A stretch of 64,000 nucleotides of DNA from Catellatospora sp. TT07R-123 (GTDB lineage: Bacteria; Actinomycetota; Actinomycetes; Mycobacteriales; Micromonosporaceae), in the NCBI RefSeq assembly GCF_018327705.1, contig NZ_BNEM01000001.1, positions 372,001 through 436,000 on the forward strand, written 5' to 3'. Position 1 is the stretch's first letter; each line of letters begins with the position of its first letter. Made by a program: the position numbers and the translations under genes. A model generated the notes under the pieces. That model was given only the letters and a program-made list of their open reading frames with translations, made no database searches and was not told where the DNA came from. Of this stretch, positions 33,202-41,637 are shown in pieces.

Positions 33202-34656
33202 TTACGGTCGCTGGCCGTGGCCGTACGGCTTCCGCACGACGACCTGCTCGGCCGGGTCGCCGCAGCTGGTGGCGACGGACAGGTTGCCGTCGTCGCCGCT
33301 GTACTCGGCCACCCACTGGTAGGTGCCGGGCGCGTGGGGCCGGAAGCTGCCGGACACGTACCTGCCGTTGCCGTGGACCTGCACGACCGAGGTCGCGACG
33401 GGGGTACGGGCGCAGGTCGCGTCGCCGGGGCCGTACAGGCGGAACGTGATGGTGCCGGTCGGGGCGGCGCCGCCGGACAGGGTCGCGGTGTCGAAGACCC
33501 GCTTGCCGACGAACGTGTCCCGCGAGGCGTCAGTGACCAGCCTGGGCGTGACGGGCGCGCCGCGGACGACGACGGTCTCGGCCGGGTCGTCGCAGGCGGT
33601 GGAGACCCCGGCGTTGTTCGCGTCGCCGCTGTAGGCGGCGTTCCAGTGGTACGTGCCGGCCTGGGTCGGCGTGAAGTCGCCGGAGGCGTACGTGCCGTCG
33701 CCGTCGACGGTCACCGGGTCGGAGGTGAAGACCGGGTCGCTGGTGCACTCGTCGTCGTTCGGGCCGAACAGCGAGAAGGTGATGGTGCCGGTCGCCGCGT
33801 CGCTGCCGGACAGGGTCGCGGTGTCGCTGACGGCGCCGCCGAGGTCCACGTCGGCGGAGGCCTGGGTGGTCAGGTCGGGCGCGGTCAGGACGTCGAAGTC
33901 CTCGTCGGCGTCGCTGCACGCGGTCCCCGCGGGGCCGTTGTTCACGTCGCCGCTGTAGTCGGCCCGCCAGCGGTAGTCGCCGACGACGGTCGGCACGAAT
34001 CCGGCGGACTGGTAGGAGCCGTTGCCGGTCACGGTCGTGGTGGAGGTGGTGACGGGCGCCTCCTCGCAGATGTCGTCGCCGGGGCCGTACAGGTTGAAGG
34101 TGACGGTGCCGGTGGGTGCGAAGCCGCCGGTGAGCGTCGCGGTGTCGAAGACGGTCCCGCCGAGGGGGACGTTGCCGGACGCGGCCGTGGACAGCGTCGG
34201 CTGGGCCTGGTTGACCGTCACCTGCTCGGCGACGTCACCGCAGGTGGTCGCCCCGGTCTGGCCGGAGGTGCCGGCGTAGGCGGCGACCCACTGGTACGTG
34301 CCGGCGGTCGCGGGGGTGAACGGGCCGGACCCGAAGACGCCGTTCCCGGCGGTCGGCACGGGTCTGGTGAGGACGGGATCGTTGCTGCAGTCCGTGTCGT
34401 CCGGCCCGAAGAGCTCGAACGTAATCACACCGGTGTCCGTCACCGGGTCGACGCCGGACAGGGTGGCCGTGTCCGAGACCGACGCGCCGATCGTCACGTC
34501 GGCGGAGGCCTCGGTCGTCAGCAACAGCACGGCCGCTCGGAACTGGCCGGCCGGGGCTGCGGCCGCGGCGGAGCCCGTGGCGGCCAGGAGGGCCAGGCCC
34601 AGTAGTGCGCCGTGTGCCACCAGGCGGGTCGTCGGTTTGGATCGTACGGGTCGCAT
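33202..34656 (-). CDS. secreted protein of four Ig-like repeats
   Basis: 484 residues from the ATG at 34656 (GGAGG upstream). Signal peptide residues 1-37 (ALLGLALLAATGSAAAAA). The rest consists of four copies of about 105 residues, each with DTATLSG, a strand with TGTITF.LFGP, C...PV, GTY.WVA.YSGD and C.DPAE. Each repeat has two Cys, one after GP.D and one before DPAE, so one disulfide per repeat is likely. This is the bacterial Ig-like type of surface spacer. No LPXTG or membrane anchor is seen; the C-terminus is short and basic. Confidence 0.82.
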   Translation of the reverse strand: MRPVRSKPTTRLVAHGALLGLALLAATGSAAAAAPAGQFRAAVLLLTTEASADVTIGASVSDTATLSGVDPVTDTGVITFELFGPDDTDCSNDPVLTRPVPTAGNGVFGSGPFTPATAGTYQWVAAYAGTSGQTGATTCGDVAEQVTVNQAQPTLSTAASGNVPLGGTVFDTATLTGGFAPTGTVTFNLYGPGDDICEEAPVTTSTTTVTGNGSYQSAGFVPTVVGDYRWRADYSGDVNNGPAGTACSDADEDFDVLTAPDLTTQASADVDLGGAVSDTATLSGSDAATGTITFSLFGPNDDECTSDPVFTSDPVTVDGDGTYASGDFTPTQAGTYHWNAAYSGDANNAGVSTACDDPAETVVVRGAPVTPRLVTDASRDTFVGKRVFDTATLSGGAAPTGTITFRLYGPGDATCARTPVATSVVQVHGNGRYVSGSFRPHAPGTYQWVAEYSGDDGNLSVATSCGDPAEQVVVRKPYGHGQRP

Positions 34657-34839
34657 GCCTATCTGCCTCCGGTCGAATGGTCCGCTAGCTGCGGAAACGC
34701 CGAAACGGAGCATATGACCGACAAAGGCAGCCAATATGGCAAAAGCGTCATATCAGGTTTTTTCTCGCATTCGGTCGCGGCCTCCGGCCCGGCCGCGCAC
34801 GTCGTGGCGGCTTGCCGGGGTCTGCCACCATCTGGGGCG

Positions 34840-35472
34840 ATGACCGTCTACCACGCCACGAGGGGCCGCCGCCGCAACCGGCGGCGGCGCGTGCTGCTCG
34901 CCGCCGGCGTCGTGCTGACCGTGCTCGCCGCGACCGGCGCGGTGATGTGGTTCTGGCCGGCGGGTCCGCGCCCGGCGTTCCAGCTGCCCGTCGCGTGCGG
35001 CGAGAAGTGGCAGCTCGGCACGTATCCGGGGCACGGCGACTACGACGTCGACATGTTCCCGATGCAGGGCGGGGCGGCGTGGGGCCGGCCGGTGCTGGCG
35101 TCCTACGACGGCGAGGTCGTCGCGGCCGGGATCAACGGCCGGCTCGGCGGGCGCACGCCGGAGAACCCGAACGGCCCGCGCGGCAGCGGCGGCGGGTACT
35201 GGGTGAAGATCGACCACGGCGGGCGCTGGGTGACGGCGTACATGCACCTGCTGGAGCCGCCGATGGTGCAGGTCGGCCAGCGGGTGCGGACGGGCCAGCA
35301 GATCGGCAGGGTGGGCAGCACCGGCGACTCCGGCGCCGCGCACCTGCACTACGAGCAGCGCCGCGGCTTCCAGAAGACGGAGTCGTTCTTCGACGGCCAG
35401 GCCTCGGGCATCACCCGCGACGACCGGGAGTACTCGGTCCTGCGGGTCAGCGCCAACTGCACCGGCCGCTGA
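34840..35472 (+). CDS. M23 (LytM-like) peptidase, membrane-anchored
   Basis: 210 residues from the ATG at 34840. A basic head (RGRRRNRRRR), one membrane helix at residues about 18-37, then an extracellular M23 domain. The zinc ligands are visible as HGDYD (H-x3-D type) and AHLHYE (HxH), with SYDGEVVAAG and GNxVxIDHG-like GGYWVKIDHGG between them. Cleaves peptidoglycan cross-bridges or other Gly-rich peptides. A pair ATATGAC (34712-34718)/GTCATAT (34747-34753) lies upstream in an AT-rich region. Confidence 0.85.
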   Translation: MTVYHATRGRRRNRRRRVLLAAGVVLTVLAATGAVMWFWPAGPRPAFQLPVACGEKWQLGTYPGHGDYDVDMFPMQGGAAWGRPVLASYDGEVVAAGINGRLGGRTPENPNGPRGSGGGYWVKIDHGGRWVTAYMHLLEPPMVQVGQRVRTGQQIGRVGSTGDSGAAHLHYEQRRGFQKTESFFDGQASGITRDDREYSVLRVSANCTGR

Positions 35473-35501
35473 CCGGGCGGCCGGGGAGTCCGGCGGCGGT
35501 G

Positions 35502-37631
35502 CTAGCCCCCGGACAGGTCGGCGCCGATCCCGGTGCGGGTGGCCAGGAAGCTGGTCCCGGGAAGCGTGCCGTCCGGGGCGCGGGGGCCCTCGGCGGTGCG
35601 CGGGTCGGTCGATCGGAACAGGTCCGCGGTGGCGTCTCCGGTCTGCCACGAGTTGCCCTGCGAGGTTGCGGCCGCGCTGACCGCGTCCGGCGCGCTGTTG
35701 CCCACGGCGGCGTTGTCGCGCAGGGTGCCCGGGGCCGCGCGGAGGAAGAAGCCGACGCCGCCGTTGCGGAACGCGGTGTTGTGGCTCAGCTGCATCGCCC
35801 CCTGGTCGTCCCCGTCGTCGAAGCCGTGGCCGGCGTTGTCCCAGGCGGCGTTGTGCCGCAGCACGTGCGCCGCGGTCGCCGCCCGGTCGCCGCCGCCGAT
35901 GCTGAAGCCGACGCCGTCGCTGTGCCAGCCCGGCAGGTTCCACCGGTTCACGCCGTTGCCGTACGACCGGTTGTACTCGACGGTCAGCGGGCTGGCGAAG
36001 TCGTTGAAGTGGAAGCCGTCGTCGGCGTTGCGGAACGCCCGGTTGCCGCGGATCAGGTTGCCCGTGCCGGATCCGTTTGTCACGGCGAGCCCGAAGCCGA
36101 CGCTGCCCGGCGCGGCCGGGTCGCGGTTGCCGAAGAAGTCGCAGTCGAGGACCTTGTTCCCGACCGTGCCGTCGTCGCGCAGCATCAGCGACGACCGGAC
36201 GTTGTCGTGGATGGACAACCGCTGGAAGACGTCGTACCGGCAGGAGCGGCAGACGTAGGCGTGGCTGCGCGAATTCATGATCTCCAGGCCCTGCACCGTC
36301 ACGTGGTCCGCCCGCTGGGTGATCATCCACTTGTCGGCGGGCACCCTGCTCGCGTCGATCACCGGCTTCTCGTCGCGGTAGTTGCTGATCGTGATGCGCT
36401 GCGTCGCCGTACCGCTGGTGCTGATCTCGACGGGTGCGACCGGCCGGTAGGTGCCGCCGCGCAGCGCGATGGTCTGTCCGGCGCGGACCACGGCGACGGC
36501 CTTGCCCAGGGTCGCGTACGGCCTCGCGGCGCTGCCGTCGCCCGTGTCCGAGCCGTTCGGCGCCACGAAGATGTCGGCCGCGTTCACCCCGATGCCGACA
36601 GCGCCCGGCGTGGCGGAGGCGCTGGGCGCCGCGGCCCGCGGGCTGGCCCCGACCGGCGACGGCCGCCCGGAGCCGGCCGGGGCGACGAACGCGGGGGCGG
36701 TGTCCCCGTTCGCCGGGGCTTCGAGCACCGCGTACGCGATCACCCCGCCGGCCGCGACCGCCACCGCCGCGGCGGCCGCGACGGCCTTGTGGGAGAGATA
36801 CTGCTGGACCGCGGCCCACGACCCCGCCTTGGCACCTCCCGCGGCCGACGCGGCGGCCAGCGGCAGCGCCACGATGCCGAGCAGCAGGTCCTCGGGGGTC
36901 ACCAGCCCTCGCGCATACCGGTGGCAGCTCGCGCAGTCGCGTACGTGCCGGACCAGCCGCTTGCGCCACAGCGGGTCGGCGACGCCGTTCCAGCCCTGGA
37001 CGACCTCGTCGAGGTCGGGGCAGCGCGGTGCGGCCCGCAGCGCGCGTACCACGGCCCGGACCGCCTCCAGCTGCGCCCTCATCCGCTGCACCCGCACCGC
37101 GACGTGCTTGGCGTTGACGGACAGCATCGCGGCGAGGTCGGCGCGGCTGAGCTGGCCGACGGTCTCCTGCCACCACAGTGACAGCAGCCGCTGGTCGTCC
37201 CCGTCCAGCCAGCGGGCCGCCTCCACCAGCTCCCGCCGCTGGTCGGCGAGCATCAGCTCGGACACCGTCCGCTCGGCGAAGTCGCCGTCCGGGTCGGCCG
37301 GCTCGGCGACCGGCTCCTGGCCGCGCGACAGGTCCGAGGTCCGCCGGCGCAGGAGCGCCTGCACCTCCCGGTACGCGATGGCGAGCAGCCAGGAGCGGAA
37401 CTTGTCCGGTTCGCGCAGGCCGGCCAGCCCGTGCAGCGCCCGGACGAGGGTCTCCTGGACGACGTCGTCGACGTCGGCGTGCCCGTTGAGCGCGCGGCCG
37501 ACGAATCCGCGCAGCACCGGCAGGTGCACGGAGATGAGCTGGGCGAACGCCGCCTCGCTCCCCTCCTGCGCGGCCCGGACGAGGGCGTCGACTTCCGGGG
37601 TGGGCTGGTGGCTGTGCCTGCGCGTCTCCAT
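35502..37631 (-). CDS. transmembrane ECF sigma factor fused to ZAS anti-sigma motif and PL9-like beta-helix
   Basis: 709 residues in one uninterrupted frame, start ATG after GGAGGAGACACG. Residues 15-97 are sigma region 2 (DVDDVVQETLVRALHGL), 125-197 region 4. Residues 204-240 hold a Cys and then HVRDCASC (His229, Cys233, Cys236), the H-x3-C-x2-C zinc anti-sigma motif. About 283-303 is one membrane helix, 304-350 a Pro/Ser/Ala linker. Residues 352-709 form a right-handed beta-helix of pectate lyase family 9 type (NADDGFHFND, YGNG, GVGFSIGG, GHGFDDGD). This is the build of the ECF53-like sigma factors I recall from actinobacteria: cytoplasmic transcription factor with an outside sugar-binding domain. 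The PL9 base Lys and one Ca-site Asp appear replaced, favouring a sensor. Confidence 0.88.
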   Translation of the reverse strand: METRRHSHQPTPEVDALVRAAQEGSEAAFAQLISVHLPVLRGFVGRALNGHADVDDVVQETLVRALHGLAGLREPDKFRSWLLAIAYREVQALLRRRTSDLSRGQEPVAEPADPDGDFAERTVSELMLADQRRELVEAARWLDGDDQRLLSLWWQETVGQLSRADLAAMLSVNAKHVAVRVQRMRAQLEAVRAVVRALRAAPRCPDLDEVVQGWNGVADPLWRKRLVRHVRDCASCHRYARGLVTPEDLLLGIVALPLAAASAAGGAKAGSWAAVQQYLSHKAVAAAAAVAVAAGGVIAYAVLEAPANGDTAPAFVAPAGSGRPSPVGASPRAAAPSASATPGAVGIGVNAADIFVAPNGSDTGDGSAARPYATLGKAVAVVRAGQTIALRGGTYRPVAPVEISTSGTATQRITISNYRDEKPVIDASRVPADKWMITQRADHVTVQGLEIMNSRSHAYVCRSCRYDVFQRLSIHDNVRSSLMLRDDGTVGNKVLDCDFFGNRDPAAPGSVGFGLAVTNGSGTGNLIRGNRAFRNADDGFHFNDFASPLTVEYNRSYGNGVNRWNLPGWHSDGVGFSIGGGDRAATAAHVLRHNAAWDNAGHGFDDGDDQGAMQLSHNTAFRNGGVGFFLRAAPGTLRDNAAVGNSAPDAVSAAATSQGNSWQTGDATADLFRSTDPRTAEGPRAPDGTLPGTSFLATRTGIGADLSGG

Positions 37632-37746
37632 CGTGTCTCCTCCAGTGCGGACCCCTGGTCCCCGGTCGGCGTCGCCGCCGGAAGGGCCTGCGCGATGCGC
37701 CGCAGCGGTTGTCGGGCCGCGGCACGGGGTCGGCGAACGGGCAAAG

Positions 37747-37788
37747 GCCGCCTCAGGCCGGGTGAAGGTATCACCGGGCTGAGGCGGC
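37747..37788. terminator. hairpin downstream of the pectate lyase gene
   Basis: Outer 10-bp stem GCCGCCTCAG / CTGAGGCGGC with an inner GGTGA-AGGTA-TCACC hairpin, 55 bases past the pectate lyase stop and 116 bases before the sigma-fusion start. It probably ends the lyase transcript, giving the sigma gene its own promoter. Confidence 0.65.
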
Positions 37789-37842
37789 TGGAACGGGCGA
37801 AAGCCGCGCCCTGGCGAGCGGCACGGCTGGCGGCATCGGCCG

Positions 37843-39615
37843 TTACGGGCTGGTGCAGGTCAGGGCTGGTGTCGTCGCGGTGCCGGTCGCGGTGAAGCCG
37901 AACGTGGTGGTCGCCGAGGCCGCCAGCGCGCCGTTGTAGGACTCGTTGGCGACCGCCACGGCCGTGCCGCTGATGGTGAGGCGGCCGCTCCACAGCTGGG
38001 TGACGGCCTGGTCTGCGCCCAGCGTCCAGCGGACCGTCCAGCCGCTGATGGCCGAGCTGCCGGCCTTCACCGTCGCCTCGCCCTGGAATCCGCCGGGCCA
38101 GGAGTTGGTGGTCTGGTAGGTGGCGGTGCAGGCGCCGCCGGGCGGTGGCGGCGTCGGCGTCGGGCTGGGCACGGCCGTCGGCGTGGCGGACGGCGTCGGC
38201 AGCGATCTGCTGCCCTGGGCCGCGTAGTCGAGGTACTCCTCGATGTTGCGGTAGCCGTCGCCGTCGGCGTCGCCGTTGTGGTCGTCGCTGCCGGGGTTCA
38301 GCCCGCTGGCGGTCTCCCATGCGTTCGGCATGCCGTCCCGGTCGGTGTCCCAGCCGCTCGGACTGCTGACCTGCGCCGCGTTCCACAGGTTGTTCCACTC
38401 GGCGGAGTTGGGCTCGTTGATGACCGAGCCGCTGGTCGAGCGGGTCTCGCCGACCACCCGGGTGTCGACGGCGTCGCGCGCCCACCAGAACGCGCCCGCC
38501 CCGTCCAGCACCTTGGTCAGCGCCGTGCCCGCCGACTCGGAGGTGATGTTCGGGACGTTGAAGCGGCTCGTCTTGTGCGTCGGCACGTCGGTGAAGCGGT
38601 CCCAGGCGATGTCCACGCCGTTGGCCAGGTTCGCGTCGCCGTCGTAGTCGGCCCGGTTGCCCGAGACGTACGCGGCCGTGCCGGTGGCTCCGGTGTAGAC
38701 GGCGGGGTTCCCGCTGTTCTGCCGCAGGTAGGTGTTGCCGACGAAGTTGGCGTTGGCGAGCTGGTCGGTGCCGCTGTAGCCCTTGCCCTCGAAGACGACG
38801 TTGTTGCTCCACTCGACGTTGTTCACCGCACCGGTCTCGTTGCCGAGCCGGGGCAGGCGGCTGACCTGGTGGGCGAACAGGTTGTGGTGGTAGGCGATGT
38901 TCGAGCCGGTGACGTCGCTGCCGACCAGGGCGCCGAAGCTGTGGCCGTTGTAGTTCAGGCCGTCGGAGACGATGGCGTACTGCACCGTGACCTGCCCGGC
39001 GGCGTCGCTGACGCTGATGCCCTCGTCGTCGGCCCAGCTCACCGAGACGTGGTCGACGATGACGCCGTCGCCGGTGATCCAGATCCCGTCGTTGGTGGCC
39101 GTGCCGGGGTTGGCCTGGTCCTTGCCGGGGCGGAACTTCAGGTGCCGGATGACGACGTTCCTGCCGGTGACCTTGGTGGCCTGGCCCATGATGGTGATCC
39201 CGGGCTTGGGCGCGGTCTGGCCGGCGATGGTCAGGTTGCTCGCGTTGATCGTCAGCCAGCCCTGCCGGCCCGCCGGAGCGAGCTTGATGGTGCCCGCCAC
39301 GTCGAAGACGATCGTCCGACCGCCGCTGGGCGCGGTGTTGATGCCGTAGCGCAGCGACCCGGCCTGCGGGCTGCCGGCGTTGTCGGTGAGGTTGGTGACG
39401 TGGTAGACGTCGCCGCCGCGGCCACCGGTCGCATACATCGCCGGGCCTGCCGCCCCCGGGAACGCCGCCACCGTGGCGGCGCTGGCCGGCGGGCTGCCTG
39501 CCACCACCCCGGCCAGAACGAGAAGGCCGGCCACGGCCGACGCCGCGGCGGCGCGGACGGACCTCGGCAGACCGGGCCGCCGCACCGAGGTCCCTGCGAA
39601 CCTGAACCTTGACAT
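37843..39615 (-). CDS. secreted pectate lyase with Ca-binding repeats and CBM2
   Basis: 590 residues, ATG after AAGGAGAGGAAC. Signal peptide 1-46. Catalytic right-handed beta-helix of pectate lyase type about 47-400 (GSLRYGI, GRTIVFDVAGTI, DHVSVSWADDEGIS, HHNLFAHQVSRLPRLG with the likely catalytic Arg). Then DTDRDGMPNAWE and DHNGDADGDGYRN, calcium-binding EF-like turns (about 425-470), a Thr/Pro linker, and CBM2 from residue 495 with surface Trp and a Cys pair (ACTAT ... LTCTSP). It cleaves polygalacturonate outside the cell while held on cellulose. It lies immediately upstream of the sigma/PL9 fusion. Confidence 0.92.
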   Translation of the reverse strand: MSRFRFAGTSVRRPGLPRSVRAAAASAVAGLLVLAGVVAGSPPASAATVAAFPGAAGPAMYATGGRGGDVYHVTNLTDNAGSPQAGSLRYGINTAPSGGRTIVFDVAGTIKLAPAGRQGWLTINASNLTIAGQTAPKPGITIMGQATKVTGRNVVIRHLKFRPGKDQANPGTATNDGIWITGDGVIVDHVSVSWADDEGISVSDAAGQVTVQYAIVSDGLNYNGHSFGALVGSDVTGSNIAYHHNLFAHQVSRLPRLGNETGAVNNVEWSNNVVFEGKGYSGTDQLANANFVGNTYLRQNSGNPAVYTGATGTAAYVSGNRADYDGDANLANGVDIAWDRFTDVPTHKTSRFNVPNITSESAGTALTKVLDGAGAFWWARDAVDTRVVGETRSTSGSVINEPNSAEWNNLWNAAQVSSPSGWDTDRDGMPNAWETASGLNPGSDDHNGDADGDGYRNIEEYLDYAAQGSRSLPTPSATPTAVPSPTPTPPPPGGACTATYQTTNSWPGGFQGEATVKAGSSAISGWTVRWTLGADQAVTQLWSGRLTISGTAVAVANESYNGALAASATTTFGFTATGTATTPALTCTSP

Positions 39616-39944
39616 GTTCCTCTCCTTGATCGTGCCGGGCGGGACGGATGGAACGCAGGCGGCACAAGCCGCTGCGCGCCCGGCTGTCGGGGACGGACTG
39701 CGCCCCTCCTGCCGTAGACGCGCGCCAGCGCCGCCGGATAACGGAAAACGGATCGCCTACGCGGATCGCGGGGTCGCCGCGGGGTCGCCGTGGCGGAGGA
39801 GGCGCTGATACATCCAGGTCACCCGATCGGGCGGGACGTCCGGAAACCGACGAGAGGTATCCAGGGGCACCGGTGCGCCATCTGTCTTCCCGTACGCCGC
39901 GACCGTCGGCCACCGGCCGACCGGCATCCGATCAGGAGAGCACC
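39616..39944. other. 329-bp intergenic region with divergent promoters
   Basis: Separates the divergent pectate lyase (minus) and the 130-residue gene (plus). Ribosome sites for both ends are clear (AAGGAGAGG at the lyase side, AGGAG at 39934). It contains a tandem copy of GCGGGGTCGCC (about 39767-39788) and two CCTGGAT motifs on the minus strand. I find no convincing gene. An ECF-type promoter for the lyase would be expected here, but I cannot define one with confidence. Confidence 0.5.
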
Positions 39945-40337
39945 GTGACCAGTCCCTACGCCCAGCCCCCGCACACGTTCCAGCAGGTCGTCGCCAAGTG
40001 GAACGCCGACGAGCCCACGTACGACCTGATGCACTACTACGACTCGCTGGACAGGAACTACAGCTTCGACGGGACCTTCTGCTACAGCTACGAGGTCGAA
40101 CTGGACGGCTGGCGCTACATCGTGCAGGCGCACGTGCACGTCGAGAAGAACAAGCCGAACTCCAGCGGGAAGGTCTTCATCCCGGGCCTGAAGGGCAACG
40201 ACATCGCCACGCCGAGGTGGGTGGTCGACCTGTCGCCCGCGTACGACAAGACGACGTACCCCAACAACTCCTCGACCGACGCGAACTACCGGACGAAGCT
40301 CTACGACGGCGCCTACCGGTACCCGACGAAGCTCTGA
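39945..40337 (+). CDS. hypothetical aromatic-rich protein
   Basis: 130 residues from GTG with AGGAG 6 bases upstream; the frame extends upstream but lacks a ribosome site. Soluble, no signal, with an unusual share of Tyr (about 15). Alternating strands such as FCYSYEVELDGWRYIVQAHVHVEK suggest a beta-sandwich. No family recognised. It ends at a very strong terminator. Confidence 0.6.
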   Translation: MTSPYAQPPHTFQQVVAKWNADEPTYDLMHYYDSLDRNYSFDGTFCYSYEVELDGWRYIVQAHVHVEKNKPNSSGKVFIPGLKGNDIATPRWVVDLSPAYDKTTYPNNSSTDANYRTKLYDGAYRYPTKL

Positions 40338-40348
40338 CCCGGCCCGAC

Positions 40349-40394
40349 GAGCGCGGAGGGCCGACCCGGATCACCGGGTCGGCCCTCCGCGCTC
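40349..40394. terminator. bidirectional terminator, perfect 21-bp stem
   Basis: GAGCGCGGAGGGCCGACCCGG paired exactly with its complement around an ATCA loop (left arm 40349-40369, right arm 40374-40394). Lies between the convergent 130-residue gene and the cupin gene. Confidence 0.85.
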
Positions 40395-40427
40395 CTGCCG
40401 CCGCCTGGCGGGGACCGGATGGGACGG

Positions 40428-40847
40428 TCAGTTGAGGGAGAGTTCCCGCACCGTCGAGCGCTGCCCGCCGCACGCGCCTTCCAGCAGGTGCACCGACTCC
40501 TGCTCGTGCGGGTCGGTGCGGGCGACCACGACGACGACCGGCTCGGCACCGGTGACCGGCATGTGCGGCACGTCCGCCGGGATGTAGACCAGGTCGCCGG
40601 GCTCCAGGACCTGGCTGGACTCCAGCGCCTGCCCGTAGCGGATGGTGTGCGTGCCGCTGACCACGTAGATGCCCGACTCGTGCCCGGCGTGGACGTGCGC
40701 CACCCCCTCGGTGTGCGGCGGGATCATCAGCACGTGCAGGCAGAGCCGACGGGAGCCGCACGATTCGGCGGAGATGCCGTGAAAGAAGAACCCGCCCTGC
40801 TTTCCTCGGTAACCAGCTGACGACCTGCGCAACACCGTGCATTCCAT
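40428..40847 (-). CDS. cupin-domain protein
   Basis: 139 residues from the ATG at 40847. Single cupin: metal-motif-like PPHTEGVAHVHAGHESGIYVVSG (His and Glu ligands) and second motif LEPGDLVYIPADVPHMP. Likely a sugar/aromatic-related enzyme or a small regulator subunit. It is 68 bases downstream of the tetR gene on the same strand, so its expression may be tied to that regulator. Confidence 0.82.
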   Translation of the reverse strand: MECTVLRRSSAGYRGKQGGFFFHGISAESCGSRRLCLHVLMIPPHTEGVAHVHAGHESGIYVVSGTHTIRYGQALESSQVLEPGDLVYIPADVPHMPVTGAEPVVVVVARTDPHEQESVHLLEGACGGQRSTVRELSLN

Positions 40848-40915
40848 GGCATTTGTTCTACCGGGCCGGAGCTGCCGGAACGCCGTCTGACACGCCACGT
40901 CGGCGGCCGCGGGCG

Positions 40916-41551
40916 TCAGGCGGGCAGGCCGGCGAGCGCGCGGTCGATCGCGGCGAAGCCCGCCGTGTACAGGTCGGCGAGCGAGGCGTTCACCGCCGTG
41001 TGGTCCTCCCCCGCGGTGATCCGGCGGGCGCCGGTCAGGAACACCGTCCGGTAGACCGACACGACCGCGGCGGCGGTGAACCTGACCCGGAAGCCGCCCG
41101 GGTCCGTGCCGGCGGCCTCGCCGAGGAGGTCCGCGATGAGGTCTTCGAGCTCCTGGACGAACTCGCGGGCGCGCGCCTGAAGGTTCGGCGATTCCACCAC
41201 GACCCGCCAGAAGCCCGCGTAGTCCGGTTCGGCGTAGCCGCTGAGGGGGTTCCGCCGAGCGAGCAGGTCGAGGAACATCGCGCGCAGCGCCGGCAGCGGC
41301 GGCGTGCCGCCCCGGTCGCGCAGCGTCGTGGTGACCAGCTCGACCAGGTTGGCGAACCGGTCGAAGAACAGGTCCTCCTTGCGGGGGAAGTAGTTGAAGA
41401 CGGTCTTGGTCGAGACGCCGACCGCCTGCGCGATGTCGGCGACGGTCACCGCGTCGAAGCCGCGCCGCGCGAACTGCTCGGTCGCGACATCGGTGATGAG
41501 CTGCCGTGTCTGCCGCTTCTTGCGTTCGCGCAGTCCCAGGTCCGTTTCCAC
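40916..41551 (-). CDS. TetR/AcrR-family repressor
   Basis: 211 residues. N-terminal HTH: RKKRQTRQLITDVATEQFARRGFDAVTVADIAQAVGVSTKTVFNYFPRKEDLF, here read as the usual T-V-x-D-I-A ... K-T-V-F-N-Y-F pattern. The C-terminal ligand domain is helical. The divergent neighbour is a ruined FAD monooxygenase, and the palindromic AT-rich region between them is the expected operator. Confidence 0.9.
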   Translation of the reverse strand: METDLGLRERKKRQTRQLITDVATEQFARRGFDAVTVADIAQAVGVSTKTVFNYFPRKEDLFFDRFANLVELVTTTLRDRGGTPPLPALRAMFLDLLARRNPLSGYAEPDYAGFWRVVVESPNLQARAREFVQELEDLIADLLGEAAGTDPGGFRVRFTAAAVVSVYRTVFLTGARRITAGEDHTAVNASLADLYTAGFAAIDRALAGLPA

Positions 41552-41576
41552 GTGGCCATCCTAGCAGAAGTTGCAC

Positions 41577-41613
41577 TTGCTAAAACTTTTTAGTGACAGT
41601 ATGTTTTTAGCAA
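41577..41613. promoter_or_regulatory. TetR operator region
   Basis: AT-rich island with CTAAAA-CT-TTTTAG (41580-41593) and an outer inverted repeat TTGCTAAAA (41577-41585)/TTTTAGCAA (41605-41613). Lies between tetR and the monooxygenase remnant; base composition is far from the local average. Confidence 0.65.
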
Positions 41614-41637
41614 AGGCAAGATCACTGGGGAGGAACC

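Noticed and set aside
39648..39944. N-terminal extension of the 130-residue protein
   Set aside because: Polar, Arg/Pro-rich, and the ribosome site AGGAG lies before the GTG at 39945.
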